Assembly (NCBI GenBank): GCA_905250115.1
Contig: CAJNOI010000153.1
Location: 29,451 to 93,450 of the forward strand
From: Adineta steineri
Taxonomy: Eukaryota > Rotifera > Eurotatoria > Adinetida > Adinetidae
Direction of reading: 5' to 3'
Length of the DNA: 64,000 nt
Position 1 is the stretch's first letter; the number at the start of each line of letters is the position of its first letter. Below are positions 1-12,673 of this stretch, in pieces. The position numbers and the translations under genes were made by a program. A model generated the notes under the pieces. The model searched no databases and was not told the origin of the DNA. It was given only the letters and a program-made list of their open reading frames with translations.

Positions 1-951
1 CAAAAAAAAAGAACAGGCGCTATATGTTTAGCAGCTGTTGTTTTTTGAATAATATAGTTCTTAACAAGTATAAAATAACACTTGAGAGAAAAAAAAGATC
101 TATTCGAAATTTCAGAATAAACGAAAGATTTTTAATTAAAAACAAAACAGTAAAGAAAATCAAACATTACCATGAATATATTCTGGATATAAACTGCCAT
201 TGTTTTGTAAAAAATACTTTCTACAGTTCTACTTTGTAAATCAGTATTGCATTTTATATATAATGCGCATGCATGTCAATCGGTTTTACTGAATTATAAG
301 TAGGACGTGAGTGTGATCTGCATCTCAATGACGATTTATCTCGAGCATTAGATATTTTATTTTGCACAAAAAAATAATCAGAGTTTATCTCGGATTGTGA
401 AAGAGAAAGAAAGTACCAGTCCATTTGCATAGCATAACTTTACTTTCTTTTATATGATTGTAAACCTTTTCTATTGATTCACATATTTTTATATTATATT
501 ATGAATAATAGTTATAAAAGTATCACAAAATATTTAATATTTCCGCTTCAAACATGTAGAATTGTAATATATGATCTTCATAAAATTCCTAAAAAATTAT
601 TAGGATCAAATCTTATTTTAATGATGGATATGACCGATTAAAATGTATATTGATTATTTTCCTTGAATTTATGTAGTGTATTTAAGAGAAAATAGAGAGT
701 ATCAAATATATATACATCAACATCATTTTTATCGTTCTTGCTCTTTCTTAGCTATCGAACTAATATCTTTCCATCTATGTTGACGTCCATATAGTTGAGT
801 CATCATACTCTTGCCATTTTTTCATAAAAGTATTACATTAACCCTTCCGGTCCCATAGTATAAAAAAAGCAACACATGTTTTATAATTATTTTTCATGAC
901 AAAATTGATAAAAATAAATACAGAATCTTTTAACAAAAAGAGATAAAGAGC

Positions 952-1215
952 GTTCTAGAACTTTTGCAGAATATTTCCGTGGAAGTCGTCACCTTTACAT
1001 CTTTTCTTTCTTCGTTCGACAAAAAATCATTCCAGTGTATGTCACTTTCTTTTCATGTGGTTTTGTTTTTCTTCCCAGCAGTCGATATACGATATATACA
1101 TATTTTTTCTTTTATGTGCGCGATCTAATGTAGCTATACATGTGCACATGATTTATTTTTAAAAGTAATAAAATAGTTCAAAAGAACAGAACCTCTTCAA
1201 AGAAAGTATATAAAG
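952..1215 (+). promoter_or_regulatory. Possible cryptic promoter: heat-shock-element-like array and TATA box
   Basis: Bases 952-977 hold alternating TTC/GAA blocks (GTTCTAGAAC, then CAGAA and TTTCC), resembling a heat shock element. A clear TATATAAAG lies at 1207-1215. No recognisable coding sequence follows on the plus strand. The first downstream ATG region (about 1321-1470) could encode only about 48 residues and contains a perfect hairpin. The reading as a promoter is inference. It could also be chance in AT-rich DNA. Apart from this and the hairpin, nothing is supported in 1-1836. Confidence 0.3.
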
Positions 1216-1352
1216 TGGCGTTTTTGATCAGTCTATATTTACGAAGACTAAAGGGCAATCGAAACGAAGTACTAGACTCTTCCGTAGTTTACTCATCAAA
1301 TACAATTATTCTTGAAAACGGATGGAAATGGATCTTAACCAAGAAAGTATAA

Positions 1353-1382
1353 CAAACAACTCATCGATTGATGAGTTGTTTG
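1353..1382. repeat. Perfect 13-bp inverted repeat with 4-nt loop
   Basis: The arms CAAACAACTCATC (1353-1365) and GATGAGTTGTTTG (1370-1382) are exact reverse complements separated by GATT. As RNA this gives a 13-bp hairpin with no mismatch. It lies about 140 bp downstream of the TATA-like box. It is too short for a typical pre-miRNA and its role is unknown. Confidence 0.85.
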
Positions 1383-1836
1383 CGATTTTTATGATGAAAA
1401 TCATAGTGACCTTGAAATTCATGAAGATAGCAACGTGGGTTATTAATGATACATGTCTTTGTAACTAAAATAAGCTGTTTTAACAAACAATTTGAATTCA
1501 ATTCAGTAAAAAATAATTTAGAACTGAAAGGGTTAAATATATTCAACTTATATTTCTCTCAGTATTATAATATCTTCTATTATTAAAAAAAGCAATATAG
1601 TTTCTAATCCATCAGAATGAAGAATTACTGATGAATGCAAATTATTTGATTATTTTCACTATGTAATATGTCAATTTTTGGAAAATCAACGAAAAAAACA
1701 GCAATGACTTATATAAAACTTTTATTTTGTATAGATAAACTAAGAAAAGTTAGTTGTAAAATAATCCTCTCTAAAATGTTAGTAAAAAAAGTATGAAATA
1801 ATAGCATATAATAAATTGTTTTTATTTTATGAATAT

Positions 1837-3171
1837 TTAACTTGAATGTGGATGAGGCGGTTGTGCTGCGTGAGCAGCTTTACTGTTTATAGCCATGTTC
1901 TCATATGCAAAATCCCAAATTGGCTTCATATTATGATAGAACTCATCAAATGAATACATTTTATCGTCATCAGTAGTAAGGTAATCATCAACTTCATTTT
2001 CTGGTAAACCCCATTGAATTAATAATTTTTGTAATTCAAACGATTCAATATATCCACTGGAATCACTATCCAAACAATCGAAAATAAAACGTGCTTTTGC
2101 TTTATTTTCTTTGATTTCACCTTCCTTTTTAATATTCATGGATGTTTCACCTAAACGCCATATATGTCTATAAAATTGATCATATGTTACTTGTCCTTTT
2201 TGTGAAAAACGTGAAAATCGTTTCATGAATGCTTCTGCAACTTTCCATTCTGATAATAAATGATTGACTTCTTCACCATCGATATATCCACTTTTGTTTG
2301 CATCTAATACATCAAAAACTTCCTTAGCTTTTTGTTTATCAGTAAGATGATGTTCATTAGATGAGGTTGCCAGTCGACCTTTTTCCTTAATCCAATGATC
2401 AAAAATAGCTTTGTTTACAAGAAGATCACGTGTTCGTTCACTAACAAAAAGTTCACGATCTATTGAATTTGGTCTAACAATAGATAAATAAAGTATAACA
2501 CTACTTGCAACATAACCTATGAATAACATATTAGCTGAAACACCAAGTACTGCAGGAAATAGAATAAGACCTGATGTCCAAATTGAAGTTGTGTATAAAG
2601 TATCTTGAAATAATCCTGCAAAACCAAAAAAGAAATAAAATACTCGACACCATACATAAATATTGTGAATTAAAAACATGTTGAGTAACCAATAAACTGA
2701 ACTTGGTTCAACAAATAAATGTAATGCAGAAAAAAGATGAAGAGATATTGCAAATAAATAAGCAGCAACCATCAAAGCTTTAGCACCAAAAACAATTGAT
2801 GTTTGATAATATGCTGAAGGAACATGACCTAAAATAGCCGCAAGAGAAGCAATTCTTCCAATAAATGCACTGCCAGTCCAAAAAGCAATCCAACAGGTAA
2901 CAAATTCTATAACTCCAGAGAAAATATGCACATAAATAGAAATTCGACGCTGTTTTAAGATAACAAATTTTGGATGTGGTGCATGAGTATAATGATAATA
3001 GAGTACAAACAAATTGAAAAAACTTGAAATTGCACATAATATACATTTTTCTGTATATAAATAATCCGGTGGATGTTTACGTGTTATATGATGAAAAGCA
3101 TAAAATGCTCCCAAACTTATTATAAATATAACTATGTAATATAGATACAGGCGTGCTTTACTAGAAGCCAT
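1837..3171 (-). CDS. Multi-pass membrane protein with two C-terminal EF-hands, family not recognised
   Basis: Single-exon gene of 444 aa. The first two-thirds hold about six or seven hydrophobic segments, starting around residues 7-25 and ending near 230, joined by short loops. A cytosolic-looking tail then carries two canonical 12-residue EF-hand loops: DANKSGYIDGEE at about 290-301 and DSDSSGYIESFE at about 365-376. Both have acidic or polar ligands at positions 1, 3, 5, 9 and 12, so both should bind calcium. The tail ends in a low-complexity Ala/Pro/His stretch. The start is the first ATG of a long open frame, and the lack of coding introns contrasts with most neighbours. I infer a calcium-responsive integral membrane protein. 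The fold of the membrane part is not one I can name. Confidence 0.8.
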   Translation of the reverse strand: MASSKARLYLYYIVIFIISLGAFYAFHHITRKHPPDYLYTEKCILCAISSFFNLFVLYYHYTHAPHPKFVILKQRRISIYVHIFSGVIEFVTCWIAFWTGSAFIGRIASLAAILGHVPSAYYQTSIVFGAKALMVAAYLFAISLHLFSALHLFVEPSSVYWLLNMFLIHNIYVWCRVFYFFFGFAGLFQDTLYTTSIWTSGLILFPAVLGVSANMLFIGYVASSVILYLSIVRPNSIDRELFVSERTRDLLVNKAIFDHWIKEKGRLATSSNEHHLTDKQKAKEVFDVLDANKSGYIDGEEVNHLLSEWKVAEAFMKRFSRFSQKGQVTYDQFYRHIWRLGETSMNIKKEGEIKENKAKARFIFDCLDSDSSGYIESFELQKLLIQWGLPENEVDDYLTTDDDKMYSFDEFYHNMKPIWDFAYENMAINSKAAHAAQPPHPHSS

Positions 3172-5086
3172 AGATAGTAAAAGTCGAAACAGAACTGAAA
3201 AATAAATGAAATGTATATATACTCAGTTTTACTAAAACATTTATATTCTCTTGATAGATTGTATTAACTGATTCTAGTTTCCTATGAAGCATAAAAAGCA
3301 AATTAAGTGCATTTGATTTTAACGAAAGATAAAACAAAACACCATACTCAAAATAAATAAAAAGTATGTCCAAACAAATATCGCTTAAGCTGAATGAAGG
3401 ACATGCGCAATATAAACTTATTTTGATAGATTTATTACTTTGTTATTCATTTGACTAATTTGATTGAAAAGAATGATTTATTATACTTATTGATCTTATA
3501 ACATGATTTTAATTATAAACTGTAAACAACGTACATATAGTAATCAAATATTTTTAAGTATACATCCCGTCATCGATCAAAACGCATCCATCAATGTAAA
3601 AATTTCTACATTAGTATAGATAGCATAGTGTTGATAAAATTACTCTTGTTTAAATATCGTTTGTAAGTAAGATCTAAATGTTTAATAAAAATAAAACTGA
3701 CAAAAAATTAGAATCGGTCAAACAATGCTTCTCTGTATTTCGTTTATCTAAAATATTAGATTGTATAATATGAGTATTAAATAAAAAACAAAAAATCATT
3801 TAAAAGAAATATTTACTAATTAACCATTAATATTAAAAAGCAAGTGCAAGGTTATTACAAAGATATTTTTATGTGTTTACCAAAAATTAGCGAGTTATCA
3901 TATTGACAGGTATGCACTTGAATCAGATACATTATTGATTCTAATGAACAAGAACAGTTTATATTCGATATTTAAAATCAACATATAACCTTGGTGTTCA
4001 TTATCTTTCTTTTGGAAGCAAGGAGAAATACTATCATAACATCTAAGAAAATAAAAACCGATGATTTCAATTTTATATTTGTCAGAAGTTAAGAATTTAT
4101 TCATCAGATTAAAATCATAGAAGAAAAATATAAATAAATATATAATAAATGCATCTAATATAAACGATCGAATATGAAACATACTTATCGAAAACAATTG
4201 GAATATTTGTAAGAAAATATTAGTAAGGAAATTAAAACGAGATTGACTTGTATTTATTTAAACTTTTGGACAATTGAGTTCTAGATTGAATGGTGATTTT
4301 ATTATATATACAAATTAACGTTGCTAAGAAAATTTTCTCTGAAATAGATCTGTATAATCATAATATTGAAACTAAGACAAAACAATTTCTAAGAGCATGT
4401 AAAATTTTTGTGATCTAAAAATTATAACGGATAGATATTCCGTTACTCAAAGATAGTTTTGCTTTTTCAAAAACATTATCTATCTCGGCTCTAACAAAAT
4501 CTTAAAGGTTTTTCAACACAATATAAAAATCATCTTATTTTAACGTGAACGACTTTTGTTAATTTAACGATACAATACTAACAGAATTTCGATTTTTTTT
4601 AAAAACTTTCTCAATCAGAGTTAATCCACGTGTTTTTGTTATAAAATCACATTTATATTACGAAATACGTTCTAATTCCATTGATGTAAACTACGTAGCT
4701 AGAGAAAATAAAATAGCTTCTTAAAAAAAATGTACGATAGTATTGATGTCTTATTTTTTTTGCTACTGTTCAACTAATATGTATATCTTATGAATGTTTT
4801 AGATTTTCTAAAAATCAATAATAACATATGATTTTTCCAAAAACCAAATGCTTTTTTTTTCTTTATAATTCCTAATGCACTTCGTACATATAATACATAA
4901 TGATTGACGTAAAAACATCATGGCGAAATATTGTTCGATGTTTTGTGCGCACACACACACACTCTCTCTCCCGTAGTTATGTACTTATTTCGTTCTTCTT
5001 CATCGAGCATAGTTAACACACGCTTGTTTATATGCACGTTAGCTGCATTAGTTATAAATATAATCGATAAACATTCTGTTGTGAAA
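3172..5086. other. Intergenic, no gene seen
   Basis: AT-rich sequence without coding signature on either strand. The longest open frames are uninterrupted AT-rich stretches with no domain. A short CA/CT microsatellite (about 4950-4970) precedes the 5' end of the hydrolase gene. Confidence 0.6.
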
Positions 5087-6559
5087 ATGAATATGAATCG
5101 TGTATACGTTGGCGGTGCTTTTTTTATTTTACTGATATCGCTAGTCGCGTATTATATATCGTAAGTTGAATAAATCTAATGACTGGTTTTTCTATTATTG
5201 ATATAATATCAATTAAGTCAACTAAGATTCTTCGTTAAGACTTTTGTAGTATGATTTTCTACAATATCATAAACTTTTATGTATTTATAATATTATTTAA
5301 ATGACCGAAAAATATTTTTAAAAGGCTCTATTTGATATTATAAGAAGAATAATTCATACATTTATCTGTATATGAGCTAACATCTATTTAAAATCATATA
5401 TATTTTTTATTTAAGGTTTCGTCTTGTCATTTTGGCCATACTCTCTCTCCTCTCATTATTAACTATTTATCCAGCTCCTACATCAACATTATGGTTAGTG
5501 TCTGTTATAGCTAGCGAATATTCTATCTTCTTTGCTGGATTAACATTCATTACATTACTAAGTGGATTCTTTTCAAGTTGTTGTGTAATATTTGGAACAG
5601 TTATTGGTCTTATCACTCTATTCTTATTTTTAACTCCAATTATAAGAGCTCATTTTATTGTACAACAGTTACCCAGTAATCTGAAGCAAGCATTCAGTCA
5701 TGTTAACAAGAATACAGTATTGAACGATAAATTATCTACGACTGAACCCTTCAGCATTAGTAAACTATTTCAAAGTACACGAAAGATACCATATCAAACG
5801 TTTACATATGTTACTTATGATGATATTACTTTAAAATTAGATTACTATCCATCAACTATTACTGGAAAACGACCTTGTGTATTAGTAATACATGGTGGTT
5901 CTTGGATTACCGGTTCTCGTAAACAATTACCAGAACTTAACAGTCATTTAGCACGCATTGGTTATCATGTAGTAGCAATTAATTATCGATTAGCTCCAAA
6001 ATGGAAATGTCCTGCACCAATAGAAGATACACATGCAGCTTTGAACTATTTACGAGATCATGCTGATGAATTAAATATTGATATTGATAATTTTATACTT
6101 CTTGGTCGTTCAGCTGGAGGACAAATAGCACTTTTATCAGCTTATACACTTGAAAAACTAGGTATTAAAGGTGCAATCAATTTTTATGGACCAGTTGATA
6201 TGATATGGGGCTATAAAAATCCGACTAATCCATTGGTTTTAGATTCACACGAAACACTTGTTAGATATGTTGGTGGTACATATGAAGACATACCAGAAAA
6301 ATATAAAGCAAGTTCACCAATCGAATTTGTTAAGAAATCTACAGTACCTACTCTTAGTTTTCATGGTGCAACTGATGCATTAGTATTCGACGAACATGCT
6401 CGTCGTCTTGCAGATAAATTAAAAGAAAATGAAGTACCTAATTATTTTCTTCTACTACCTTGGGCTACACATGGTTTTGATTATAATCTCAATGGCCCTG
6501 GTGGACAACTTTCAACATATGCAATTGAATATTTTTTGCATGTAGTTACTCAAAAATAA
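5087..6559 (+). CDS. Membrane-anchored alpha/beta hydrolase (HSL/arylacetamide-deacetylase-like esterase)
   Basis: Two exons, 5087-5160 and 5416-6559, joined at GTAAGT/TTTAAG, give 405 aa; the codon TCG is split 2+1 at the junction. The N-terminus has several hydrophobic helices, including one of about 18 residues in exon 1 and three in the start of exon 2, so the enzyme is probably membrane bound. The catalytic part shows the oxyanion motif HGGSW, the nucleophile elbow GRSAGG (Ser), an Asp in GATDALVFD and a His in ATHGFDYN, which completes a Ser-Asp-His triad. HGG plus GxSxG is characteristic of the alpha/beta hydrolase-3 group that cleaves carboxylesters or lipids. The substrate cannot be told. 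Start alternatives are the earlier in-frame ATGs at 4931 and 4979; 5087 (MNMN) was chosen because it directly precedes the hydrophobic helix. Confidence 0.85.
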
Positions 6560-8054
6560 GATGATAGACTTTCTTATCAAAACTAACAATTATGTTCTTG
6601 TCATTTTTTTTATTTAAACAACCGATTAGATTTTGAAATGTTTCTAATTTCACTTCTCATTATAAAATAGATTTTGTTTAAAGAATTCTTGAAAAGAATT
6701 TGATGAATAGCAGATTCTAGTTTATTGAACAGCTAAACGTTATATCTGATTAAGACGTAATAGCATGGATTTTAAAATCATTCATCAAAGTGATATTCTA
6801 TCACATGTATTCAATCACTTTAATTGATTACGAAATATATCGATAACGATAATATTAAAAATTAATTGATTCAGTTTGTTGTTCCTATGATCTTCTGAGT
6901 AAAGAGATGCAATATCATGAACTGTTTACTAAGTCTTGTCAAAGTAATTTTAAAAAAAGATTGCAATCGATAAACCACCGTTTTTTGAGATTTTTCATAC
7001 CACGTATTGAAAATCTAAAAATAAATGGTATAAACCACTGTGATAAGAAAGTAATAAATTTACGATGCATAATATAAATACTATACATTACATATGCATA
7101 GCACCATACAAGAAATTCCGCTCTGTAGAAGGTATTATCATTAAAGTGAACATGAATGAGAATCAAACAAGTTTTCAAAAAACATGTTTTATGATATATA
7201 GAATGAATCTTATAACTATAAAATCAAAGATTACGATTACATAATAATTATTCATGACCATTGTTAAATATCATCTATAGTAATCTTGTGTTAAAAAAAA
7301 CTAATTTCATTGTCCAGTTTATTATATAAGTAACACTTTCTTTTTTATATGCATCTATTCTAATCAATTTAATCAAAAATTAATCTAAGCAACTATCAAA
7401 AGAATTGCATGATATATCAAAAACAGAATTTTCTATATTCTTACGGGAATAGAATAAAGAATAAAGTTCAAAGATCGTGTAGTTTTCTCTCTAAAGATTA
7501 TAACCTATGTTTTTTCCTGAAACATCAATAAATTGAAAATATTTTGTACAAATTAATAAGCGTATATATGTACATAACAATTCACAGATTACTAGAAGCA
7601 AAAAATCTAATTATTTAACTCATATATATATTCTTGTTAACCTATTTTAGTACATATTTCAATAAATCTCAAGAGAATAATAGAAGTATATCAATTGATT
7701 ATGTAAACACACAAATCTTTATAGACATTTCATATTACTTTAAAAATATCTAATTATCACTTTATGTTGAAATTTTTCTTTTAGTTTAAAGTGCAAAAAG
7801 ATAAATTATCGTTATCTTTACTTTTTTAATAGTGTGATTAATAATGTAACAGATGATGAATAATCTTTGTATGATTATTAAATATTGTTTTGTTTACTAT
7901 ACGAAGTTATTTTTTTTTGCTATTGGACATGACTAAAACGCCAGCTCATAATCACTCGCTTCATATGCGTGCACATACTTACTCTCCACCTTCACTTGCG
8001 TTCTTCAATCCGCATCACTTTTTATTCATTGGCTCGATTATTCGCCTTTCATGC
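6560..8054. other. Intergenic, no gene seen
   Basis: AT-rich spacer between the hydrolase stop and the actin promoter. I see no conserved domain or RNA gene. The open frame over 7890-8222 runs through the actin promoter and 5' leader and looks fortuitous. Confidence 0.6.
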
Positions 8055-8140
8055 CCTTATATGGTGATAGAAATAGAATTTCAAGCCGACGAGAGACAGA
8101 GAGAAAGAGAAACAGTTAGGCGTACATATATAGTATATAA
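8055..8140 (+). promoter_or_regulatory. Actin promoter: CArG box and TATA box
   Basis: A perfect serum response element core CCTTATATGG (CC(A/T)6GG) lies at 8055-8064 and a TATATAA box at 8134-8140, about 85 bp upstream of the actin start codon at 8225. CArG boxes bound by SRF/MADS factors are a conserved feature of animal actin promoters. The spacing is as expected for this arrangement. Confidence 0.75.
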
Positions 8141-8203
8141 ACTGAAACAAAGCATTAGTCTGTCACTATTTCAATTCAATCCTACTTCAACTACATTTAA
8201 TAA

Positions 8204-9417
<1,214 letters not shown>

Positions 9418-10112
9418 ACAGAATCATTTTTTTCTCTTCTTCTTCTTCTTTTTCAATGTGTTTAACACTGTGCGTATGCTTGTGTGTATATTTTTATTAG
9501 ATGTTGTGTGTCAATGGTTATTAGCGGTATGTTTACTGTGAATAGACGTGCTTTTTCTTCTCTTTTATTCAATATTATCATTCCATCCGTTTTCTTTATT
9601 ATCAAACCATTCAGATTAACATCATCCGTTTATATACTTCTTCTTTTCTTTCGCTTTTTATTGTTATGATACTCTTCAGATTTATTTATAATAAACATTA
9701 AAAGAATGCAATATATATATATACATAATATATAATATCTTATAAATATGAAATGATGTTTTTGAAGAAGAATATTGATTTTGATCATATAAAAGATACA
9801 GCTATTTGATTGTAAAAAAATAATTTAATATTGTAATATTGTAACAGATTATTTTAAGCAAACTGACGTTTTTGAGTATCTATAAAAAATACATATAGCC
9901 ATAAATGTATTTCAAAAGTTAGTTAAACAAATGATGTTGATGTTTTCTAACGTCGAATGTGGCGCCATATATTTCTAATTGGATGCTGATGGTGGGGGTC
10001 TTGACACAGTGGTAATGGCGACGAATGTGTTATTATTTTTAAGAATTATTCTCTAATTTTTGCAAGTAAACAAATATAAATCTTTTGATTAATTTTAGAT
10101 CGAACAGCGACT
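9418..10112. other. Actin 3' region and spacer
   Basis: Contains the actin 3' UTR with pyrimidine-rich tracts and AATAAA at 9690-9695, then AT-rich spacer. The last bases before 10113 (ATTTTAG about 16 bp upstream of the ATG) look like a splice acceptor for a 5' leader exon or spliced leader. Confidence 0.6.
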
Positions 10113-10721
10113 ATGACGGACGCGTGGTATAGTAAAACCAATGAAACAATTATCCCGGGCAATCCTGATCGCATTAAAGCTAAATGGGATCCATTACAAT
10201 ACTTAAATTTAGCACAATACTTAAAAGTATTTAATGAATATCCACGTGATTTTAATCCACGTGTCCATGGTCCTTATTGTCCATGGCGATACTATGGAAA
10301 ACGTTAGTTTATATTTTCAAAAAAAAATCTTTATATTCTGTGTTTTATATTTTAAGGCGATCTTAGTTTTGGTGATGTCAAACTTGCTGACGTCCCAGCA
10401 TGGATTGCACGACGAGATAAAACACCAATGGGAGTTTATCAAGGTGGTATTAGAAGTAAGTAGAAAATAATTTAATTAAAAAGAAAATATAAATAAAAAT
10501 AATTAATTTAGCTTTTTGGAAATTCTATCGTGCTTATATGGATAACAAGAAGCCAAACCTTATTTGGTATACACAAATTTTTGTTGTCGCCTCACTCTTT
10601 AACTTTATCTTCTATGCTATTCCCGATAGAAGTAATATTCTTCGATTGAAATTACTATATTTATATATATTTTTCTTTTATCGTATTTTTAGAACACTAC
10701 AAATGGGCCAAATATCACTAA
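10113..10721 (+). CDS. ATP5MF: Mitochondrial ATP synthase subunit f
   Basis: Four exons (10113-10302, 10357-10455, 10512-10631, 10693-10721) with introns of 54-61 bp give 145 aa. The block FNPRVHGPYCPWRYYGK, followed by VKLADVPAWIARRDKTP, a single membrane helix (WYTQIFVVASLFNFIFYAI) and the terminal KHYKWAKYH, matches animal subunit f, including the characteristic end in KYH. It is a small membrane subunit of the F1Fo complex at the dimer interface in the inner membrane. The first 45 or so residues are an extension absent from the short vertebrate form (about 94 aa) and longer than the insect one; the conserved VHGPY block follows it. An AATAAA lies at 10822-10827. Confidence 0.93.
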
Positions 10722-11112
10722 ATTTATATTGCACTAAGAAAACTATATTATTATTGCTCCTTTTTCCGGTTCCTTATTTTTATTCCCATCGTAGCTATTA
10801 AGCGTGTGATTTTCTTTTTTCAATAAACGTTTAGGAAGTTGAAGTCATCATACATATATAGACAAAATAAAAAATTTATCTATACAATACAGAATTCAAA
10901 TATAAAGATGTTCATTTGAACTTCTCTTTAAAGACGCAACTGAAGTATCAAATAACATTAAGTTGGCGTTTTTTAATATATTATCTAAAAATAGTAGGAA
11001 CTGATTTGATCATATTTCTAAAAGCAATTTATAAGAACGCGTCTATGCCTAAAGGGAAGCTTGAAAAAAAATCTCGAAAGTATTTCGATTCTTCTTCTTC
11101 TTCTTTTTTCAG

Positions 11113-11718
11113 ATGGATATTCTTTCAGGTGTTGAGCGTGTGTTATTAAATGAAGTTGCAAAAACATATAATGATTTAAAAAGTATTGATAACAAGACAA
11201 TGGAAGGTGATAAAATAAAGTTTTTCTTTTGTAATTAGTTTTTGATTATAGACTTCAAATTCTATTAAAAATATTTCTAAATTATAAATCACACACACAC
11301 ACAATGAAGTTCAAAAAGTGGAAATAATATAATAAAATAGTTTGTTTTTATAGGTTTAGCATTATTTTATGGTTATGAAATTCTTCTTCATGGAATACAT
11401 CTTCTTAAACAAACAAAACGTCTTGTTTTATATTATACAATTGAGATAAATTCACGTCGTCTTTATCAATTTCATGCGAATAAAAATCAAGTATCTGTTT
11501 ATACATTATCAACTAGTAATTTTTGTACATGTAATTTTTATAAAGAACATATTTTAAGCAAACAAGATTATTTTGCATGTCCACATAATATAGCGATTAA
11601 ATTATATGAACAAATATCAAAATCAAATAATGATATTGATATAGAAATGTTTGATGTAACTCATGAATATTTAATTGATAAAATGGCAAAACTTATTGAA
11701 CAATCTTGTGAATTATAA
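11113..11718 (+). CDS. ZSWIM7: SWIM-type zinc finger protein 7 (SWS1 homologue)
   Basis: Two exons (11113-11206, 11354-11718) give 152 aa, close to the human protein (140 aa). The N-terminal helical part is followed by a short beta segment (RRLYQF) and a SWIM motif CxC...CxH seen as CTC and CPH (about residues 90-112). Family members form the Shu-type complex with SWSAP1 and promote RAD51-dependent homologous recombination. The start ATG directly follows a strong pyrimidine tract ending CAG, so the ATG is probably at the 5' edge of an exon, either after a leader intron or after trans-splicing. It lies 391 bp downstream of the subunit f stop on the same strand. Motif order and spacing make the assignment solid although overall identity is modest. 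Confidence 0.85.
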
Positions 11719-12673
11719 TATAAAATCTCTTATAAATAATTAATCTCATCAATCATAATAAAATCATATCATATATCAAATCATACTAATTTTTCATTCA
11801 ATTATTTTGTTTATTTTCAAGTGAGATCAAATACGTGGCAAGAATAATACTTACTAGAATTTATGGAATGTAAAAGAAATAGAGAAAAAATATAATAGAA
11901 AAAATAAATTATTCTTGTGTTGTTTATGGGTTCGTAAATTGCTGTTTTATGACATATTATTTGTCGGCGAGCGCTTCAAAATAAATCCGGTATTATATGC
12001 ACCATTAAATCTTTTGAAGTTTTATTTCCGATGAAGAATGTCGACATCATTATGAATAAAGACTCTTTTTGTTATCAATAGGTTAATATTACATAGAGTT
12101 ATAATTTCTCAATAGATAGTTCTTTTACTCATTCGGTATTTGATGTATTTAATTACAGAGAGTAGCTGACATTATGTCTTATTGCTTTCGGCATTCGACA
12201 TATAAGCTGATTAGTGAACATATTAATAAATATATACAATGATACAAGTGTATGTCACATTATCAGATAAATGTATATAAGTTGAAGTACTCTGTAAAGC
12301 AACAAAGCAGAAAAGACAACATTAAAACTAAATGTGCTAATTGTAATAACCGGATGCATGTCATAAAAAAAAGTTATAATAAAAAAGCAAGCGAGACGAA
12401 AAGACGGAAGGAGAGAAGAAAAACAGAGAAAGAGAGAGAGAGACTGAGAAAGAAGATTTTTTCTTTTGTCAGCTACTTTTTTTCTTCTCTTGTTTGTTGT
12501 CTCCTTATGTCTGTCTATATATATATATATAAATATATATATTTCATTTAATTGTCATGAGCTTTTCTCAATCAGTGTTGTCTGAACACGCACATCTTAT
12601 TAATATTTGAATATACTAAATCTTATTTATTAGCTATAAGTAGATTTTCATATGTACTCAAAGTAGAACTTCA
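11719..12673. other. Intergenic with A-rich and TA-rich tracts
   Basis: No gene seen. The 12252-12551 open frame is a lysine-rich low-complexity read-through ending in a TA repeat (about 12517-12545) and has no domain. Several TATA-like strings occur, but none can be assigned. Confidence 0.5.

Noticed and set aside
12252-12551. 99-codon Lys/Arg-rich open frame
   Set aside because: Low-complexity purine-rich DNA ending in a TA repeat; no domain and no splice context.
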